Below, piece by piece: positions 55,995 through 64,000 of a stretch of DNA of 64,000 nucleotides. The position numbers and the translations under genes were made by a program. The notes beneath the pieces were generated by a model that saw only the letters and a program-made list of their open reading frames with translations, did not search any database and had not been told where the DNA came from. Within the stretch, counting starts at the first letter, position 1. Each line of letters starts with the position of its first letter. This DNA comes from Deltaproteobacteria bacterium (GTDB lineage: Bacteria; Myxococcota; Kuafuiibacteriia; Kuafuiibacteriales; Kuafuiibacteriaceae), in assembly GCA_011526105.1 (NCBI GenBank), contig WYAZ01000191.1, positions 124,001 through 188,000 on the forward strand, given 5' to 3'.

Positions 55995-58012
55995 TTGGGC
56001 GCCACGTTGATGAGCTCGGTCCGAGCGCCTTGGCTGAAGGCGCCACAGCTGTTCCTCACCCGGAGCGATACACGAAACGCGCCGGCCTGAGTAGGCGTGA
56101 AGCAGGTTCGCGCCCCGTCCGGCGGGTTGAAGGTTATCGCCTCCGGACCGAAGGTCTGGCCCCACTCGTATAGATCGATCGTGGTGCCGCCACCTGCGGT
56201 GCCGCCGGCATCCGATGAGTTGGCGTTGATGCAGATCTCCTGACCCACCCGCTTGTCCGCGGTCTCGACGGTGATCACCGCAGAAGGGTACAGGCACGGC
56301 ACGTCGGCCGCGTAGAGGATCACGATGCGCTGCGGGCTCGCGGGGTCGTTGCTGGTCACGATCATGTTGAGCTGATCGACCTGAGAGGCGTCGTTGTTGG
56401 CGTACGTGATGCCCAAAGAACGCTCCGAGGTCGTGCAGCCCGGAGCACTCGGTGCACACAGCGAGATGGCAGGGGCACAGGGGAGCGTCGCGCAGCCCTC
56501 GATGCTGAAGTCGTCGATGGAGGTCTCTCCGCCTTCGAGTCGGATCTCGTTGATCTCGAGCGTGGCGGTGCCCTCATTCCGGATGATCAGTGGCTCGGTC
56601 CTCGGCGGCAGCGGGGGCGGCGGCGTGGGGTTCGGGATGGCGAAGACGACCTGATCCGCGGGGTCGAGCACCAGCTTCGGAATGGCGCCGCCGCGGATGG
56701 AGACCTCGAGCGGGTTGTTTCCTCGGTCGTTGCTGCCGATGGTGATCGCATCCAGATCTTGCCCCCCGGTGGGGGTGTAGTCGACGAAGATTCGGAGACC
56801 GCAGGTCTCGCCGGGGCTGATGCTCTTGGGCGCGGCCGGGAAGCTCGCATCGTCGAAGCGCATGACGAACGCGGGCGTGTTGGCTTTGACCCGAGCATCG
56901 GTCACGGTGAGCGGCGCGTTGCCGAAGTTCGCGATGCAGGTCTCCTGCGTCACGGTCTGGCCTTGCGGCACCGCGCCGAAGTCGATGCTCGGCGGGCGCG
57001 CGGCGATGGAAGGGGTGGCGGCAGAACCGCTCAGGTTGACGGTGGAGACCGGCGCCTTCTCGGGCACGTTGTTGAAGAGCCGGAGCCCGGTACCCTCGGA
57101 TGCATCCCCGCGGTAGGTGCCCGCGCGGAGGGCCTGAAACCGAGCGATCAGCTTCAGAGCGCCCTGATTCGCCCCGGGCGGGATGGAGACGACCAGCGGA
57201 CGCTCCGGGGTCACGTCGAGCAGGTTGCCGCTTTCGTCGTGCAGCGTGAAGCCGACTTGGGCCCCGGGAAACAGGGTGCGTTCGTCGAGATGGCGGACGA
57301 TGATCTCCGCCTTCTCGATGACCAAGTCGCCGGTGGTCAGCCCACCACGCTTCGGGTTCCGAAGCTCGAGCGAGAAGTCGCAGGGCGGGTCGTCGGCCCC
57401 GCGCTCGCGGAAGGTGATGCGAGGGCAACCGGTCTGCGCGGAGAGATCGGGGTTCGCGCCACACTCCTGAGAGGGCAGGCAGATGACCTCGAGCTGGGGA
57501 GGCTGGGCGGGCTCGCCAAAGAGCTTGATGATGCGCGCTTCGCCGTCGGCGCTGTTGTCGACGATGACGAGATCCACGTTGTCGGGCGCGGTGGGGCAGC
57601 TGTCCGCGGAGGCGCCGGCCCGGAGGAAGTTGCCGTCCCAGTTGGCGGGGCACGGGCGGTAGGTCACGCTGATGGTCGAGGTCCCGCCGGGGCCAAGCGA
57701 GCTCAGATCTGGGCTCAGGTTGTACGAGAAGGCTTCGGTGCGTCCGTTCTGCAGCGAAGTGGCGGCAGCATCGACGACGAGCGCCGCACGCCCCCCACTC
57801 AGCACGGTGATGATCAGCCGCTTCTCGGAGAGCACGGAGACCGCACCAAAGTTCAGGGTGGTCCCGCTGGGGTCGGTCTCGGGCTGGTACGTGCCGAAGG
57901 GTAAAAAGGCCTCCTCCTCTTCGCAGCTGCAGCCGGTGAAGGACAACGCGCCGAGGAGAGTCAGAGCGAGGAAGTGGGGCCGATGAGTCGAAGTGCTTGA
58001 GCGTGGGTGCAT
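55991..58012 (-). CDS. Choice-of-anchor/HYDIN-like lipoprotein
   Basis: A 673-residue lipoprotein (lipobox SFTGC, Cys28, then SCEEEE). It contains several beta-sandwich segments of the choice-of-anchor D or ASPM-SPD-2-Hydin type: TTLNFGAVSVLSEKRLIITV, PPSIDFGAVPQGQTVTQETC, NFGNAPLTVTDARVK, TRTEPLIIRNEGTATLEIN. The last 90 residues are PKD-like (GQEICINANSSDAGGTAG, AGAFRVSLRVRNSCGA). Fourteen or more cysteines suggest disulfides. Probably an outer-membrane or surface lipoprotein. The next gene overlaps by 4 bp (TTGA). Confidence 0.85.
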   Translation of the reverse strand: MHPRSSTSTHRPHFLALTLLGALSFTGCSCEEEEAFLPFGTYQPETDPSGTTLNFGAVSVLSEKRLIITVLSGGRAALVVDAAATSLQNGRTEAFSYNLSPDLSSLGPGGTSTISVTYRPCPANWDGNFLRAGASADSCPTAPDNVDLVIVDNSADGEARIIKLFGEPAQPPQLEVICLPSQECGANPDLSAQTGCPRITFRERGADDPPCDFSLELRNPKRGGLTTGDLVIEKAEIIVRHLDERTLFPGAQVGFTLHDESGNLLDVTPERPLVVSIPPGANQGALKLIARFQALRAGTYRGDASEGTGLRLFNNVPEKAPVSTVNLSGSAATPSIAARPPSIDFGAVPQGQTVTQETCIANFGNAPLTVTDARVKANTPAFVMRFDDASFPAAPKSISPGETCGLRIFVDYTPTGGQDLDAITIGSNDRGNNPLEVSIRGGAIPKLVLDPADQVVFAIPNPTPPPPLPPRTEPLIIRNEGTATLEINEIRLEGGETSIDDFSIEGCATLPCAPAISLCAPSAPGCTTSERSLGITYANNDASQVDQLNMIVTSNDPASPQRIVILYAADVPCLYPSAVITVETADKRVGQEICINANSSDAGGTAGGGTTIDLYEWGQTFGPEAITFNPPDGARTCFTPTQAGAFRVSLRVRNSCGAFSQGARTELINVAPN

Positions 58013-58136
58013 GAGAGGGCTCCTTTTGGCCGCCCTGGGGCGGTATCAAAGGCGGGGGTTTTCGGTCAACCGGAGGTTGGCGGACAAGACCTCGGTACTC
58101 TTGCGCTTTTCTCGGTGCCTCGCCGATAGTGTGGGG

Positions 58137-58952
58137 ATGGGGCTCGGCCGCACGTTCGCCGCCTTCGGGCTCGTCCTCGGCCTCGCCCAGGGCCTCTGGG
58201 CCGGTACCCCGGTGCCGAAAGACAGCCAGGTCCGTGCGGGGTCGACCAGCGGGAAAGCCCGAGAGCGGGCCCTGGACCTGAAACGCTTCGCCGACAAGTG
58301 GCTCGGCACGCCTTACCTCTGGGGGGGCTCGGGCACCGGCGGGGTCGACTGCTCGGGCTATGCGCGGGAGATGTTTCGCCAGGTCTTCAACCTCGAGCTG
58401 CCTCGAACCACGTCGCAACAGATCTACACCGGCCAGGGCATCCACTTGAACCCAAACGCGCTCGGCAACGGGTTCGAACCCGGCGACCTCTTCTTCTATG
58501 TGGATCGAGTGGGGGTGCCCAACCACGTCGTCATCTACATCGGAGACGGGCGCTTCACCCACAGCGCGAGCGGCCGCGGCGTCGTCGTGGAGGGATGGAA
58601 GGCGCTCTACGGACGACGTATCGTCGGCCGTAGGGTGCTGGTGCCAGGCAGCAAGAGCGGGACGAGCGGCCAACTCCCCTACGTCCCCGCCGCGGGTCCG
58701 CTCTCGGGGGCGCTCGAGATCCCTTGCCCGCCGAGTTATCGCGCTCGTCCCGAGCACCTTCGCGAATATCGCAACCAAGAGATCACCTCGATGTCGGCGC
58801 TGGGCCTTCAGGAGATCTGCGAGTTGCGCGCGCTCAGGACGGGACTCCTCCATCAGGGGGGACGAACGGCCGCGGCCAACGCCAAGCGCATCGACGCCCA
58901 GATCGAGTGGCTCGAGAGCATCGATTCGCTCAAGGACGCGATGAACCAGTGA
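58137..58952 (+). CDS. Secreted NlpC/P60 cell-wall peptidase
   Basis: A 271-residue exported protein (signal peptide FAAFGLVLGLAQGLWAG, cut probably after WAG). The NlpC/P60 domain (about residues 50-165) has GTPYLWGGSGTGGVDCSGYA with the catalytic Cys, NHVVIYIGDGRFTHSAS with the His, and a later polar residue. These enzymes cut peptidoglycan stem peptides. The last 70 residues are helical and basic. Starts at ATG 58137; a longer open frame upstream is unlikely. Its stop overlaps the next lipoprotein's GTG by 4 bp. Confidence 0.9.
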   Translation: MGLGRTFAAFGLVLGLAQGLWAGTPVPKDSQVRAGSTSGKARERALDLKRFADKWLGTPYLWGGSGTGGVDCSGYAREMFRQVFNLELPRTTSQQIYTGQGIHLNPNALGNGFEPGDLFFYVDRVGVPNHVVIYIGDGRFTHSASGRGVVVEGWKALYGRRIVGRRVLVPGSKSGTSGQLPYVPAAGPLSGALEIPCPPSYRARPEHLREYRNQEITSMSALGLQEICELRALRTGLLHQGGRTAAANAKRIDAQIEWLESIDSLKDAMNQ

Positions 58953-60394
58953 GGGACGCCGCCCTACCCGTTTGGACCGCGCTGCTGCCGGTGCTGCTGC
59001 AGGCCTGCACCTCCCGCGAGGTGACCGAGATCGATCTCCCGATCGCACTCGTGGATGCAAAGTCCGCGGTCGTGGTCGTGGAGTCTGCAGACGCCGTCCG
59101 AGTGAGCGCGGTGGACCTCACGAACGGCGACGCGCCCGAGCTCCCTTTTCTCGAGCAGGATCCGGACTTGCCGATGACCATCTCGGCGCGCTTCTACCGG
59201 CAAACGTTGGCCGAGTTGGAGATCACGCGGGAAGGTCCGCTGCCGGAGGGCCAAGGAGGCACGATACCCACCGCCTCGTCAGGACAGCGACTCGACCAGA
59301 GCTGCGTCGTGAGGGACGACGGGGAGTGCAGCTGGACGGAAGGCGCGTTCGGCGCGAAGGCGGCGACGTTCACGAGCCCGGCGCTCCCGTTTGACTCGCG
59401 GTGCCGGCGCTTCGCGGAGGCGGCCACTCACGCGGTGGGCGAGAATGCCCCCGAGACCCGGGCGAACATCACCCAGGCCGCCCGGCTGGGCCAGGACGGG
59501 GTGCTCCTCCAAGGCCCGACCCGACTGCTTCGGGTGAATGAGAGCGGTGTGCGGCTCCTCAACACCGAGCTCGACCGCTTCGACGAACTCCTCGCCCCAC
59601 CGATGCAGGCGCTGGTCGCGGTCAACGAAGAGGTCGTGATTCAGACCTGCGCCGGGGGCGAAACGGGGCTCGTCAGCCTGAACGAAGCCGAAGAGCTTTC
59701 CGCCCTCTCGGTCGCCGGGCTCGATAGATGTCCACGCGCGTTCAGCGCCTTTGAGGGCGAGCTGTACGCGCTCATGCAGGACCGGGTCTCAATCCGGCGC
59801 TTCGACCGCGCGACCCGCGAGTGGCGACCGCTCACACCCTTTTCCAAACCCGTCGAGGCCGACAGCTTCATCGCCTATCGCGAGGACGAACTCGCCGCGG
59901 TGGGCATCGTGGAGGCACCGGGCACCCCCCGAGGCCACTCCATCTTCACCTCGGGCGAAGGCGGAGCAAGAGGCTTCCGCCTCGACATCCCCGAGGGTAC
60001 GGAGTTCGTGCTCGCCACCCCCACCCTGCTCGACGGCGCCCCCTACTTCGCCTTGAGCGAGCCCAGCTCCGGCATTCACCTCGTGAGCGGCAATGCCACC
60101 GTCGGATTCCGGGTCGTGGTCCAGCGAGGCTCCCAGTTCCTCTATGCACTCGAGAGCTTCGAAGGTTCGGTGCTCGGCACCGGTCGCTTCGGTCCAATCG
60201 TGCAGTTCGATCCGCGGCCCGAGCGTGAGACCTGTGACGACAGCGCCCTCGTGAGTTCCTCCACCCTCTACGTACTCGAAGGGCTCGGCGAGGGGCGGTT
60301 CCTCATGGCCGGGAACACACGCATCGACCCGTTCACGAGCATCCTGCGCGACGAAGCCCAGCGCGTCACCATCGCTCGGGTCCTTCCGCGATGA
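58949..60394 (+). CDS. Lipoprotein A of tandem paralogous pair, unknown function
   Basis: A 481-residue lipoprotein (lipobox LLQAC, Cys20) starting at GTG in a 4-bp overlap with the NlpC/P60 gene. It has repeating beta-blade-like segments (DELLAPPMQALVAVNEEVVI, LYALMQDRVSIRRFDRATREWRPL, LESFEGSVLGTGRFGPIVQF) resembling a beta-propeller of the Kelch or WD type, but the family is not identified. It has four conserved cysteine pairs. Shares its architecture with the next gene, though overall sequence identity is moderate. Confidence 0.82.
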   Translation: MRDAALPVWTALLPVLLQACTSREVTEIDLPIALVDAKSAVVVVESADAVRVSAVDLTNGDAPELPFLEQDPDLPMTISARFYRQTLAELEITREGPLPEGQGGTIPTASSGQRLDQSCVVRDDGECSWTEGAFGAKAATFTSPALPFDSRCRRFAEAATHAVGENAPETRANITQAARLGQDGVLLQGPTRLLRVNESGVRLLNTELDRFDELLAPPMQALVAVNEEVVIQTCAGGETGLVSLNEAEELSALSVAGLDRCPRAFSAFEGELYALMQDRVSIRRFDRATREWRPLTPFSKPVEADSFIAYREDELAAVGIVEAPGTPRGHSIFTSGEGGARGFRLDIPEGTEFVLATPTLLDGAPYFALSEPSSGIHLVSGNATVGFRVVVQRGSQFLYALESFEGSVLGTGRFGPIVQFDPRPERETCDDSALVSSSTLYVLEGLGEGRFLMAGNTRIDPFTSILRDEAQRVTIARVLPR

Positions 60395-61869
60395 GACCGA
60401 GCGACACCTCCCCCCGCTTCCCACGAGGCTCGCTGCCGCTTCTGGCCATCGTGCTCCTCTCTTGCGAGTTCCACGAGACCACGCGCGTCACGCTGCCCAC
60501 GCTCGAGGGCGCTCGCTCCGTCATCGTCGGCGTCGAGTCCGAGGATGAGATCGCTGTTTCGGTGATTGATCTCGAGGCCACGACTTTCGTGGACCTGCCC
60601 CACCTGCGCGCGGATGCCCGGTCCCTGATGCGCGCGTCGGCCCGGTTCTACTTCGAACCCCTCGCGACCTTGGCGGTCCCCGAGGGTCCCCTCGCCTTCA
60701 GCCAAGACGGCAACCCCATCCCGAAGGGCGCCACAGAGAACAATGATCGGCTCCGAGAGTTCCAGAACGACGACGACACCGATTGGCTCACCGGACGCCT
60801 CGGCGTGCGCTTCGAGAGCTTCCGAAGTGACCTCCTCCCCCGGCCGAGCCAGTGCCGCGCTTTCAAGACCGAGACGACCTTGCCGCTCGATGGGACCTTC
60901 CGAGTCGTCGGGGCGGCGGCCCTCGGGGACGGCGCCCTCATCCTCCAGGTGGCATCGGGACCAAGCGGTATCGAAGGGACCCACCTGTACCATTTGCAGG
61001 AGACCGAGCTCACCGCGCTCCACTCTACGCAACCCAACCTGCTCTTGCCGTTCGCGAATGGCATCGGCCTCCTCTCCTCGTTTGCGGATGGAGTCCTGCT
61101 CTCCGGATGCGCGGCTGGGGTGCCGAAGCTGTCCTTCGTCGATGCGACTCTGAACGCCTCCGAGTGGCCCACGGAGGGCCTCTCGGGTTGTGCGTCGGCC
61201 CTCTCCGCATTCGGTGCTCGCCTCTTCGCGCTGGTGGGTTGGACCGATGTCTTCGCGTTCGACGAAGGAACCCGAACATGGAGAGCGTTGCCTTCGTTCC
61301 CCCATCGGGTGAGGCAGACGGCACGCAACACCGGGTTTGCGTTCGTAGCGCTCGGACCCGACCGCGTATTGGGCGTCAGCAGCTCGAGCATCGGCCCGAT
61401 TCGCATTGAGCATCAGTCGATGCTGATCGAGGGCGGCCAAGTCACGGTCAGCCCGCTGCCACTCTCAGACACGACCCAGTTCGACATCTCTCAGCCCGCC
61501 CTCGTCGACGATCAGCTCGTGCTGGTCTTCGGAGATTCGACGATCGGGTCGTTCTTCCTCTCGAGATCACCCGAGGGGGCGTGGCGTGCGGAGGGCCCGG
61601 TCGAGTCGCAGATCATCTACGCTCTGTCCGCCTGGGACGACGCCCTCTGGGCTACGGGGCGCTTCGGATTCCTGCTCGAGGCCCACATCGACGGTCTCGA
61701 AAGGACGGAGTTCTGCACTTCGGAGACCATCGCCGCCGGCAGCTACAGCACCGTGGTGCTCCCTTTGCCCCAGAGCCGGTTCCTGCTCGCGGGAGACGTC
61801 AACTTCCAGCTCGAGCGCGACGATCCCAACCGAAAGGTTCAGACCATCAGCATCGCCACGCTGCGATGA
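60391..61869 (+). CDS. Lipoprotein B of tandem paralogous pair, unknown function
   Basis: A 492-residue lipoprotein (lipobox LLSC, Cys about residue 25) overlapping lipoprotein A by 4 bp. Segments shared with lipoprotein A include VGVESEDEIAVSVIDL (A: VVVESADAVRVSAVDL), SARFYFEPLATL (A: SARFYRQTLAEL), GTRTWRALPSF (A: ATREWRPLTPF) and LWATGRFGFLLEAH (A: VLGTGRFGPIVQF). The pair arose by tandem duplication. Its stop abuts the convergent OmpH gene. Function unknown; the coupling to an NlpC/P60 hydrolase suggests a cell-wall context. Confidence 0.82.
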   Translation: MRPSDTSPRFPRGSLPLLAIVLLSCEFHETTRVTLPTLEGARSVIVGVESEDEIAVSVIDLEATTFVDLPHLRADARSLMRASARFYFEPLATLAVPEGPLAFSQDGNPIPKGATENNDRLREFQNDDDTDWLTGRLGVRFESFRSDLLPRPSQCRAFKTETTLPLDGTFRVVGAAALGDGALILQVASGPSGIEGTHLYHLQETELTALHSTQPNLLLPFANGIGLLSSFADGVLLSGCAAGVPKLSFVDATLNASEWPTEGLSGCASALSAFGARLFALVGWTDVFAFDEGTRTWRALPSFPHRVRQTARNTGFAFVALGPDRVLGVSSSSIGPIRIEHQSMLIEGGQVTVSPLPLSDTTQFDISQPALVDDQLVLVFGDSTIGSFFLSRSPEGAWRAEGPVESQIIYALSAWDDALWATGRFGFLLEAHIDGLERTEFCTSETIAAGSYSTVVLPLPQSRFLLAGDVNFQLERDDPNRKVQTISIATLR

Positions 61870-62406
61870 CTACTTGAACTTCTGGTTGTACTTGCGGATG
61901 ACCTCGTTCGTGAGGTCCAGGTGCGTCTTCGCGTAGAGCAGGCGGCTGTCTTGCACCTCGAGGATGAGCGTGTAACCACCTGCCTTGCCGATCTCGTCGA
62001 TGACGCCGCGCATCTTCGTGGTGATGCCAGAGAGCGCGCCTTGCTCGAGCTCGGCGAGGCCCTTCTGCTCTTCCATGAAGACCTTCTGAAGCTCCATCAT
62101 CTTGTTCTGGAACTCGATGACCTTCTGTCGGTTGGCCGCGTCGCTCGCCGCGCTGGCCTCGCGCTCGAGGGCCTCTTTGAGCTTCATCAGCTCGGCTTCG
62201 CGCTTCTGAAGCTCGGCCTGCTTCTTCTCGAAGGTGACCTTGAGCTGGGCTTTGGCGCGCTTGCCCTCCTCGACCTCGAGGATGGCGCGCTGCAGATTCA
62301 CGTAGCCAATGACGACTTCGTCCTTTTTCTGGGCGAAAGCGACGGCGCTCGTGAAGAGGCCCAGGATCAGGGCCAAGAGAAGTGGGGTACGGCTCAGTCT
62401 CAACAT
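61870..62406 (-). CDS. OmpH/Skp-family periplasmic chaperone
   Basis: A 178-residue exported coiled-coil protein: signal peptide (TPLLLALILGLFTSAVAFA before QKKD), then IGYVNLQRAILEVEEGKRAK, the family start, and a long helical hairpin (KKQAELQKREAELMKLKEAL). It traps unfolded outer-membrane proteins in the periplasm. Here it is not next to bamA, lpxD or fabZ, its frequent partners. The start is ATG 62406, as the upstream ATG would add an unlikely leader. Confidence 0.9.
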   Translation of the reverse strand: MLRLSRTPLLLALILGLFTSAVAFAQKKDEVVIGYVNLQRAILEVEEGKRAKAQLKVTFEKKQAELQKREAELMKLKEALEREASAASDAANRQKVIEFQNKMMELQKVFMEEQKGLAELEQGALSGITTKMRGVIDEIGKAGGYTLILEVQDSRLLYAKTHLDLTNEVIRKYNQKFK

Positions 62407-62444
62407 CAGCGGCCTCAGGCGGTATCGGAGGAGGGTCCCCGCCG

Positions 62445-63116
62445 TCAAGGCGAGGATTCGGTATCCTCCGGGGTCTCTTCGCCCGGGCTTGGACGAGGAC
62501 CCGGGATTGAATCTTCACGGGCGCCCGAAAAGGCGCCTGCGAGGCCAAATCCGAGCGCCAGCACCGGTCCTCCCAAGTAGACGAACAGCGCGGCCCTCGG
62601 TGACAACCAGAGGGTCGTGAGCGCGCCCACGGCGGCCACCAGGAACCCGAGCCCGAGCTGCCGATGGGTGCGCCTCCACGCCGCCTGCGACTCGAGGGTT
62701 CGAGTGAACCTTAGGCCAAAGGCGCTCCCGTGGGGCAACGAGGGCATCAGGCCCGCGAATCCCAGATGAAGCGCGACGACCCCGATGGAGACCGCGCGGT
62801 CGAGGTTCTGCAAGGCACCCAGGCCGTACAAGAGGTGCAGCACGTGGAGCATCAGCGGAAAACTCGCGACCCACAGCAGCAGAAGATCGCTGTTTCGATC
62901 GGTGCGCCCACTGCTCAGCCGAACCCCGGCGAAGACCAGCAAGGACACCGCGGGAAGCAGCCACAGAGCGAGCGGCGTGGGCATCAGGCCAAGCTTGGGT
63001 CCCGCCGCGGACGTGCGGGCAAAGGCTGACAGAGCCAGCGCGAAGGCCAGCACCCCCACCGGCGCCGCGTGACGAACCCAGGACGAAGACCGCGCGTTCA
63101 CCGAAGCTTCACTCAC
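62445..63116 (-). CDS. SdpI/DUF1648-like membrane protein
   Basis: A 223-residue membrane protein with six or so hydrophobic segments. The segment GSAFGLRFTRTLESQAAWRRTHRQLG is the signature of the SdpI family (GxxFGxRTPxTLxxxxxWxxTHR). In Bacillus, SdpI confers immunity to a toxin, but distant homologues are of unknown role. The C-terminus is a charged Pro/Glu/Ser-rich tail. Starts at GTG, overlapping the DapA-like gene by 4 bp. Confidence 0.82.
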   Translation of the reverse strand: MSEASVNARSSSWVRHAAPVGVLAFALALSAFARTSAAGPKLGLMPTPLALWLLPAVSLLVFAGVRLSSGRTDRNSDLLLLWVASFPLMLHVLHLLYGLGALQNLDRAVSIGVVALHLGFAGLMPSLPHGSAFGLRFTRTLESQAAWRRTHRQLGLGFLVAAVGALTTLWLSPRAALFVYLGGPVLALGFGLAGAFSGAREDSIPGPRPSPGEETPEDTESSP

Positions 63117-64000
63117 GAAAGCGCACCTCCGGCCTTCAGGATGGTGCGGAGTCGTTCCTTCTGCTCCGCCTTCAAGCGCTCGTAGGGAGGCCGCACCTCG
63201 GACTTGAGCGAGTGTCCCTGCAGCACCAAAGCCTCCTTCAGAGAGGGCGCAGGATACGTGCTCGGGAGTTCCGGACGCGACAAGGAACGACGAGCGATCT
63301 TCCTCGCGATTCGCTTCACGGCGTCATCGTCCTCGCGAGCGTTGGGGGGACCCAGGTGCTGCATCAGTGGTTTGGTGGCCCGGAGAACCTCGAGCGCTGG
63401 TCCTTCGGCGTCGTTCTGATGGGCGGACCACGCCTTCTCGGCCTGGGCTGGAGCCAAGAGCGACAGCGCGCAGATCGCGCCCTCCACCCCGTGCAGCTTC
63501 AGGGCTCTCAGGTTCAGCGAGCAGCCGCTCACGAGGACCTTCTCCGGGTCCCCCAGGTATCGTCTCCAGCGCGAGAGATCCTCCGACGCGGCATGCGGGG
63601 CGAACACCCCCGCGAGATCCACGTGACGGACCAAGGCCGCGAGTTCTTCTTCCTCGAGGGAGGACAGCGCGTTTCCCGGACGGTCGGCGAGCAACACGGG
63701 GATCGAGGCCGCGCGAACGATGCGATCGACGTGGCGGTAGAGCTCCCGGTAACCCACGCCCGGCAAGCGGGGGGGCGCGATGACCACCGCCGCAGCATCC
63801 GCGGCCTCAGCGCTCTTCAACAGCTCGACGGCCTCGAGCGTTGAGGCGGCCGACACGAAGACGACGAGCTGCTTCTTGCCGGACACCGCTTCGGCGACGA
63901 GCTTCAGGAGCGTCTGACGCTCCTCCGGAGACAGGAGCACGTCCTCTGCCGCCTCGGTGAACAGCGCCACCCCCGCCACGTGCTGCGCCACGACGTATTC
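63113..64000 (-). CDS. DapA-fold protein without catalytic lysine (5' end outside window)
   Basis: At least 295 residues of a DapA/NAL-family TIM-barrel: LSPEERQTLLKLVAEAV, ADAAAVVIAPPRLPGVGYRELYRHV and AASIPVLLADRPGNALSSL fit the expected positions. The reactive Tyr position (YNxPxRT) reads ADRPGNA and the Schiff-base Lys position (GIKxxxGD) reads GVFAPHAASED. Both catalytic residues are absent, so aldolase activity is unlikely. The frame is open to the window edge, and the conserved N-terminal GTTGE region would lie beyond. It overlaps the SdpI-like gene by 4 bp. Confidence 0.75.
   Translation of the reverse strand, partial: EYVVAQHVAGVALFTEAAEDVLLSPEERQTLLKLVAEAVSGKKQLVVFVSAASTLEAVELLKSAEAADAAAVVIAPPRLPGVGYRELYRHVDRIVRAASIPVLLADRPGNALSSLEEEELAALVRHVDLAGVFAPHAASEDLSRWRRYLGDPEKVLVSGCSLNLRALKLHGVEGAICALSLLAPAQAEKAWSAHQNDAEGPALEVLRATKPLMQHLGPPNAREDDDAVKRIARKIARRSLSRPELPSTYPAPSLKEALVLQGHSLKSEVRPPYERLKAEQKERLRTILKAGGALS

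Noticed and set aside
56574-59060. An 828-codon leftward open frame spanning the choice-of-anchor and NlpC genes
   Set aside because: It overlaps two well supported genes in other frames, has low-complexity Arg/Ala/Pro composition and no recognisable domain.

Overview
This 64 kb window is a densely packed, very GC-rich stretch of bacterial chromosome with about 55 intact protein genes, two genes cut by the window edges, and no rRNA, tRNA, CRISPR array or insertion sequence that I can recognise. The gene content points to a deltaproteobacterium of the Myxococcota type. Indicators are a CdnL/CarD regulator, a FrzS/AglZ-like pseudo-receiver/coiled-coil protein, FHA, PP2C and GGDEF signalling proteins, a kinase-fold protein without catalytic residues, a DUF507 protein, a fatty-acid-hydroxylase family enzyme, and many large unfamiliar lipoproteins with Gly/Asp-rich or choice-of-anchor-type sequence. 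The outer membrane is evident (TolC, FadL, OmpH/Skp, LpxH-like). No close relative is assigned from sequence alone.

Layout. 0-13 kb: a lipoprotein PpiC/SurA isomerase, gltX and hutI read rightward and meet the leftward run cysS-uvrB-uvrC-DUF507. A two-gene oxidoreductase unit (gluconate-dehydrogenase-subunit-3-like protein plus GMC oxidoreductase) converges on cdnL. 13-26 kb: a TolC-like gene, then a long leftward series: lepA-lepB-korC-ndk-rlmN-mtnP, then PP2C/cNMP phosphatase and FHA-GGDEF cyclase, then manC-manB. 26-33 kb: serA and a lipoprotein msrA rightward; nuoA-nuoB-nuoC leftward; an 849-residue pseudokinase/PEGA/TPR protein. 33-38 kb: coaX, a repeat protein, and a leftward unit of ECF sigma factor, anti-sigma factor and FrzS-like protein preceded by a good sigma-54 promoter match. 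38-43 kb: a CAP-domain protein, a CPBP protease coupled to a trypsin-fold protein lacking all catalytic residues, a DUF3108 protein, a PAP2 phosphatase and hemF. 43-49 kb: a surface lipase-like lipoprotein followed by a FadL porin and a small lipoprotein. 49-56 kb: mutL-miaA, an LpxH-like phosphoesterase, a lipoprotein/zincin pair and a fatty acid hydroxylase. 56-64 kb: a choice-of-anchor lipoprotein coupled to an unknown helical protein, an NlpC/P60 hydrolase coupled to two paralogous lipoproteins, OmpH/Skp, an SdpI-like membrane protein and a DapA-fold protein lacking its catalytic lysine.

How the parts fit. The housekeeping genes (translation, DNA repair, complex I, haem, CoA, serine) look ordinary. 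The interest lies in the signalling and envelope modules. Several proteins keep an enzyme fold but have lost the catalytic residues (pseudokinase, pseudo-receiver, pseudo-protease, DapA-like, MutL endonuclease site). Several pairs are translationally coupled by 4-11 bp overlaps, which suggests that partners act together: phosphatase/cyclase (close spacing), CPBP/pseudo-protease, and NlpC/lipoprotein/lipoprotein. Functions named for unfamiliar proteins are inferences from motifs read by eye; no database search was possible.
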